Assembly (NCBI GenBank): GCA_005797835.1 | Contig: SYKG01000053.1 | Span: forward strand, 1 to 43,359 | Source: Methylotenera sp. | GTDB lineage: Bacteria; Pseudomonadota; Gammaproteobacteria; Burkholderiales; Methylophilaceae | Direction: 5' to 3' | DNA: 43,359 bases | Part shown: positions 40,270 through 43,359 of the stretch, piece after piece | Numbering within the stretch: position 1 is the first letter of the stretch | How the letters are laid out: every line of letters begins with the position of its first letter | Made by a program: the position numbers and the translations under genes | Notes under the pieces: generated by a model | Databases searched by the model: none | What the model saw: the letters and a program-made list of their open reading frames with translations, nothing else | Told to the model about the DNA's origin: nothing

Positions 40270-40987
40270 TGATGTCTATATTTGCTTGTACCAAATTTTG
40301 CTCTATTGTTGAGCCATTTTTTTCCTGGTAACGAATACGAATAGGTAGCTTATAAAGCTTATTATTTAACCATATTTGAGTTTCTGGCTTTCCATCTTTT
40401 TCAGCCAAACTTTGAACTAAAGTTGTCTCAAATTTTATATCGCCTAATGAAAGCACTACTTTTTTATCTATAATCCGAAATTGATATTTTTTATACTTTT
40501 TACCTGTAGTACCTTCAAATTCAATCATAGACTGTTCGAAATTTTCGTAGTTAAACTGATACAAATAAGAAATTAAATCTTGCGTTTTGTTTTTTATATT
40601 ATCTTTTGTCTCATTGCCCTTAAAACGAGTAATAAGTACTTGATTATCCCAATCAAAATCTGCGACTATATTTTTACTTGCATTGTTTCCTTGGTGAACT
40701 TCAAAACGTTTTGGCTTTAAGCCTTCGGATGAAATGCTACCTTCGCTTATCAGCTGGCGATCTCCAAATAAAGCATAAAGACCAATGCCTTTTGTGGCGC
40801 TCTCAAGATAATACTTTCCTGTCTCATCAGTCATAAATTTTTCAATCACTGTGCCCAGTAATTCTCCATTCTGGGTTAACTCATATTTCAACTCTAAAAT
40901 ATTGGGAACTTCTTTTGAAATAGCTAATGTGTGAAATAAAAATAAAAAAAATACTAGCCACTTTTTAAATGGCAATAATTTTTTCAT
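40259..40987 (-). CDS. DUF3108 protein with signal peptide (periplasmic)
   Basis: MKKLLPFKKWLVFFLFLFHTLAISKE signal; SISSEGLKPKRFEVHQG...FDWDNQVLIT...KTQDLISYLYQF...KLPIRIRYQEKNGS, paralogous to the downstream gene; 11-nt overlap with it. Confidence 0.82.
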   Translation of the reverse strand: MKKLLPFKKWLVFFLFLFHTLAISKEVPNILELKYELTQNGELLGTVIEKFMTDETGKYYLESATKGIGLYALFGDRQLISEGSISSEGLKPKRFEVHQGNNASKNIVADFDWDNQVLITRFKGNETKDNIKNKTQDLISYLYQFNYENFEQSMIEFEGTTGKKYKKYQFRIIDKKVVLSLGDIKFETTLVQSLAEKDGKPETQIWLNNKLYKLPIRIRYQEKNGSTIEQNLVQANIDINGF

Positions 40988-40994
40988 CTTTAAA

Positions 40995-42071
40995 TTAAAT
41001 TACCATAGTAGGTTGTTCATTAGCTTGACGTTTTCTAATGATGCCTATCTCATAAACAGTCTCATTGGATTCGCGTAAGATTTGCTTTGTTTGAGCTACA
41101 TCATTTTGATCAACAACAATCGCCATACCTATTCCACAATTAAATGTGCGATAAAGTTCAGCGCTAGAAATATTTCCTTTCTCTTTTAGCCACTGAAAAA
41201 TTTTTGGCAAGGGCCAGCTTGGAGATTTAATTTCTGCAGTTAAATCTTCCCCTAAAATACGTGGGATATTTTCTATGATGCCACCTCCCGTAATATGGGC
41301 CATACCCTTAATTTTGATAATATCTTTAAGTTTAAGAATAGATTTGACATAGAGCTTAGTTGGCTCCATTACAATATCTCTTAATGTTTTGCCATCAAAG
41401 GCTGCTGAAAAATCGGCTTTTTCATTTCTAATAATTTTCCTAATCAAGGAATACCCATTTGAATGGGCCCCGCTAGAAGCTAAGCCAATAACTACATCCC
41501 CAGATTTAATTGTTTTACCATTGATAATTTCATTTTTTTCTACGACACCTACTGCAAATCCAGCTAAATCGTACTCACCTTCAGGATACATACCTGGCAT
41601 TTCTGCTGTTTCTCCTCCTACAAGAGCACATCCAGATTGGGCACAACCCTCCGCAATACCCTTAATAACCTGAGATGCTACTTCTACATCAAGTTTGCCG
41701 CATGCAAAATAATCGAGAAAGAATAAGGGTTCAGCCCCCTGAACCAATATATCGTTGACACTCATAGCAACCAAATCAATCCCAACTGAGTCATGTTTAT
41801 TTAATTCGAATGCTAATTTAAGTTTTGTCCCTACCCCATCGGTACCTGAAACGAGAACGGGTTCTTTATATTTTTTAGGCACTTCAAATAAAGATCCAAA
41901 ACCTCCGATACCAGCTAAAACCTCCACTCGCATAGTTTTTTTTGCGAAAGGCTTAATTTTTTCAATAAGCTGATCTGCCACCTCAATATCAACACCTGAA
42001 TCTTTATATGTGATGGGTTGGATATCTTTTTTTGTATCATCTTTATTCAAAAGATTAACTCTCTCTTTCAT
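40995..42071 (-). CDS. purM: Phosphoribosylformylglycinamidine cyclo-ligase
   Basis: [87 protein letters not shown]. Confidence 0.97.
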   Translation of the reverse strand: MKERVNLLNKDDTKKDIQPITYKDSGVDIEVADQLIEKIKPFAKKTMRVEVLAGIGGFGSLFEVPKKYKEPVLVSGTDGVGTKLKLAFELNKHDSVGIDLVAMSVNDILVQGAEPLFFLDYFACGKLDVEVASQVIKGIAEGCAQSGCALVGGETAEMPGMYPEGEYDLAGFAVGVVEKNEIINGKTIKSGDVVIGLASSGAHSNGYSLIRKIIRNEKADFSAAFDGKTLRDIVMEPTKLYVKSILKLKDIIKIKGMAHITGGGIIENIPRILGEDLTAEIKSPSWPLPKIFQWLKEKGNISSAELYRTFNCGIGMAIVVDQNDVAQTKQILRESNETVYEIGIIRKRQANEQPTMVI

Positions 42072-42173
42072 TAAACGTTTGGGTTAGTCGTTATAATTGA
42101 AATTTTAACCGAAATATATTTTAAAGATGTGCATAATTAAGGCTATCTTTATCTAAATCAGCCTCAAATAGAT

Positions 42174-42776
42174 ATGAAACAGATGCTTTTAGCCCTATCT
42201 CCGCCACCAAAACAATCTTTTGAGAATTTTGTGGTTGGTCAAAATATTGAGGTAGTTCATACTTTAAAGGAGGTCATCTCAAATAAATTGCCTATTCAAT
42301 TTATATATCTCTGGGGCAATGAAGGCGCAGGCAAATCTCATTTAGCTCATATTGCTTCAGACAATGGTTTTATTATTCATGATGATGTTCATTTGCTTGA
42401 CGAGCCTGGACAAATCGAATTATTTAATACATATAATCGATGCAAAGATTCTAAACAAAATATGTTAGTAACAGGGCTTTATTCGCCTCTCCAAATGAAA
42501 TTAAGAGATGATTTAGCAACAAGACTTGCTTGGGGTATCACTTATGAGGTGATAAGCCTAACTGATGAAGAAAAAAAAATAGCCCTTTTAAAACATGCAG
42601 ATGAAAGAGGAATAAAGCTCAGTATGGATATTATTGATTATTGCTTGAGATATCTAAAACGAGATATGCCAAATTTATTTTATATATTAGAGGCTTTAGA
42701 TAAATGGTCTTTAACTTACAAAAGGCCTATCACTTTGCCTTTACTCAAAGAAATTATCGTAGCTAATAAAATTTAA
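42174..42776 (+). CDS. hda: DnaA regulatory inactivator Hda (DnaA-like AAA+)
   Basis: QSFENFVVGQN, IYLWGNEGAGKSHLAHIA, LATRLAWGITYEVISLTDEEK; divergent from purM as in many proteobacteria. Confidence 0.9.
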   Translation: MKQMLLALSPPPKQSFENFVVGQNIEVVHTLKEVISNKLPIQFIYLWGNEGAGKSHLAHIASDNGFIIHDDVHLLDEPGQIELFNTYNRCKDSKQNMLVTGLYSPLQMKLRDDLATRLAWGITYEVISLTDEEKKIALLKHADERGIKLSMDIIDYCLRYLKRDMPNLFYILEALDKWSLTYKRPITLPLLKEIIVANKI

Positions 42777-42792
42777 CTTATTGCCGAATAAG
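42777..42792. other. Short perfect hairpin CTTATT-GCCG-AATAAG at the hda/ahpF junction
   Basis: 6-bp stem, 4-nt loop starting 1 nt after the hda stop. On the minus strand it is followed by TTAAATTTTATT, so it may be a weak terminator for ahpF. Confidence 0.35.
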
Positions 42793-43359
42793 ATAATCAA
42801 AGGCTCCAAGAGATGCTTTTACTCCTTCTCCCATCGCAGTAATGATTTGTTTATAAGGCACGGTCGTTACATCGCCTGCTGCAAATAAACCTGGTAATGA
42901 AGACTGATTGTGATTATCAATCATAATCTCGCCAAACTTAGAAAGATCTAAAGTAGTTTTAACAAAATCTGTATTTGGTAATAAACCAATTTGAATAAAA
43001 ATACCTTCAATTTGAATAGTTTTCTTTTCATTTAATTTCAGATCGAGGTAAGTCATACCGCTAACTTTATCTGTGCCGATAACTTCAGTAGTTTGCGCAT
43101 TTAATATGACATCTATATTTGATAAGCTATAAAGCCTTTTTTTTAAAATATCATCGGCTTTTAATTCAGATGCAAATTCAAAAAGAGTAACATGCCCTAC
43201 GATATTTGCAAGATCAATGGCAGCCTCAACTCCTGAGTTTCCTCCTCCTATAACAGCAACATGCTTGCCTTTAAATAGAGGACCATCGCAATGCGGGCAG
43301 TAAGCAACTCCCCTGCCTTTAAATTCTTTTTCACCGGGAACATTTAATTCTCTCCATCT
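42778..43359 (-). CDS. ahpF: Alkyl hydroperoxide reductase subunit F, C-terminal part; 5' end beyond window
   Basis: Open frame continues past the track's internal Met: [72 protein letters not shown]...[21 protein letters not shown]...[14 protein letters not shown]...[37 protein letters not shown]; close to AhpF including the CPHC redox pair. Confidence 0.93.
   Translation of the reverse strand, partial: RWRELNVPGEKEFKGRGVAYCPHCDGPLFKGKHVAVIGGGNSGVEAAIDLANIVGHVTLFEFASELKADDILKKRLYSLSNIDVILNAQTTEVIGTDKVSGMTYLDLKLNEKKTIQIEGIFIQIGLLPNTDFVKTTLDLSKFGEIMIDNHNQSSLPGLFAAGDVTTVPYKQIITAMGEGVKASLGAFDYLIRQ

Noticed and set aside
41389-41673. 94-aa plus-strand ORF antisense to purM
   Set aside because: Proline/serine-rich shadow translation of a conserved enzyme gene.
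1-43359. CRISPR arrays, IS elements, prophage, integrons, defence islands, toxin-antitoxin loci, biosynthetic gene clusters
   Set aside because: No repeat-spacer pattern, transposase/integrase motifs, phage genes or corresponding protein families seen; essentially every ORF of substance is an identifiable housekeeping or envelope gene.

Overview
The window is a contiguous, AT-rich, very compact stretch of bacterial core chromosome. Gene content and order (ccsB-resB / mlaFEDCB-yadGH / ibaG-grxD-murA / hisGDCBHAFIE-hinT / tatABC / petABC / sspAB) are typical of Betaproteobacteria. Compactness and low GC suggest a streamlined Methylophilaceae-like lineage (inference, not proven here). I see 49 CDS, including an AhpF fragment running off the right edge that the ORF track truncates, and the 5' half of a tRNA-Thr(TGU) cut by the left edge. 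From about 22.3 kb to the left edge all 31 CDS lie on the minus strand. To the right is a mosaic of short operons: engB, trmB-midA, folM/ptr-ttcA, topA, pbpG, gcvH, holC-pepA, lptFG, CaCA-RDD, ampD, a DAACS transporter, rsmB, two DUF3108 genes, purM, hda and ahpF. I found no CRISPR array, transposase, integrase, phage gene, toxin-antitoxin pair, defence island or biosynthetic cluster. I do not think the window holds a new multi-gene system. The observations most worth following up are: (i) all six convergent gene junctions overlap or are 1 nt apart, with antisense coding overlaps up to 53 nt; (ii) a tandem pair of diverged DUF3108 paralogues, one periplasmic and one anchored by a TonB-like N-terminus; (iii) compressed divergent promoters, one with a palindromic -10-like ATTATAAT; (iv) apparently orphaned partners (short HisG without HisZ, GcvH without GcvT/P, PurM without PurN) whose complements must be sought elsewhere.
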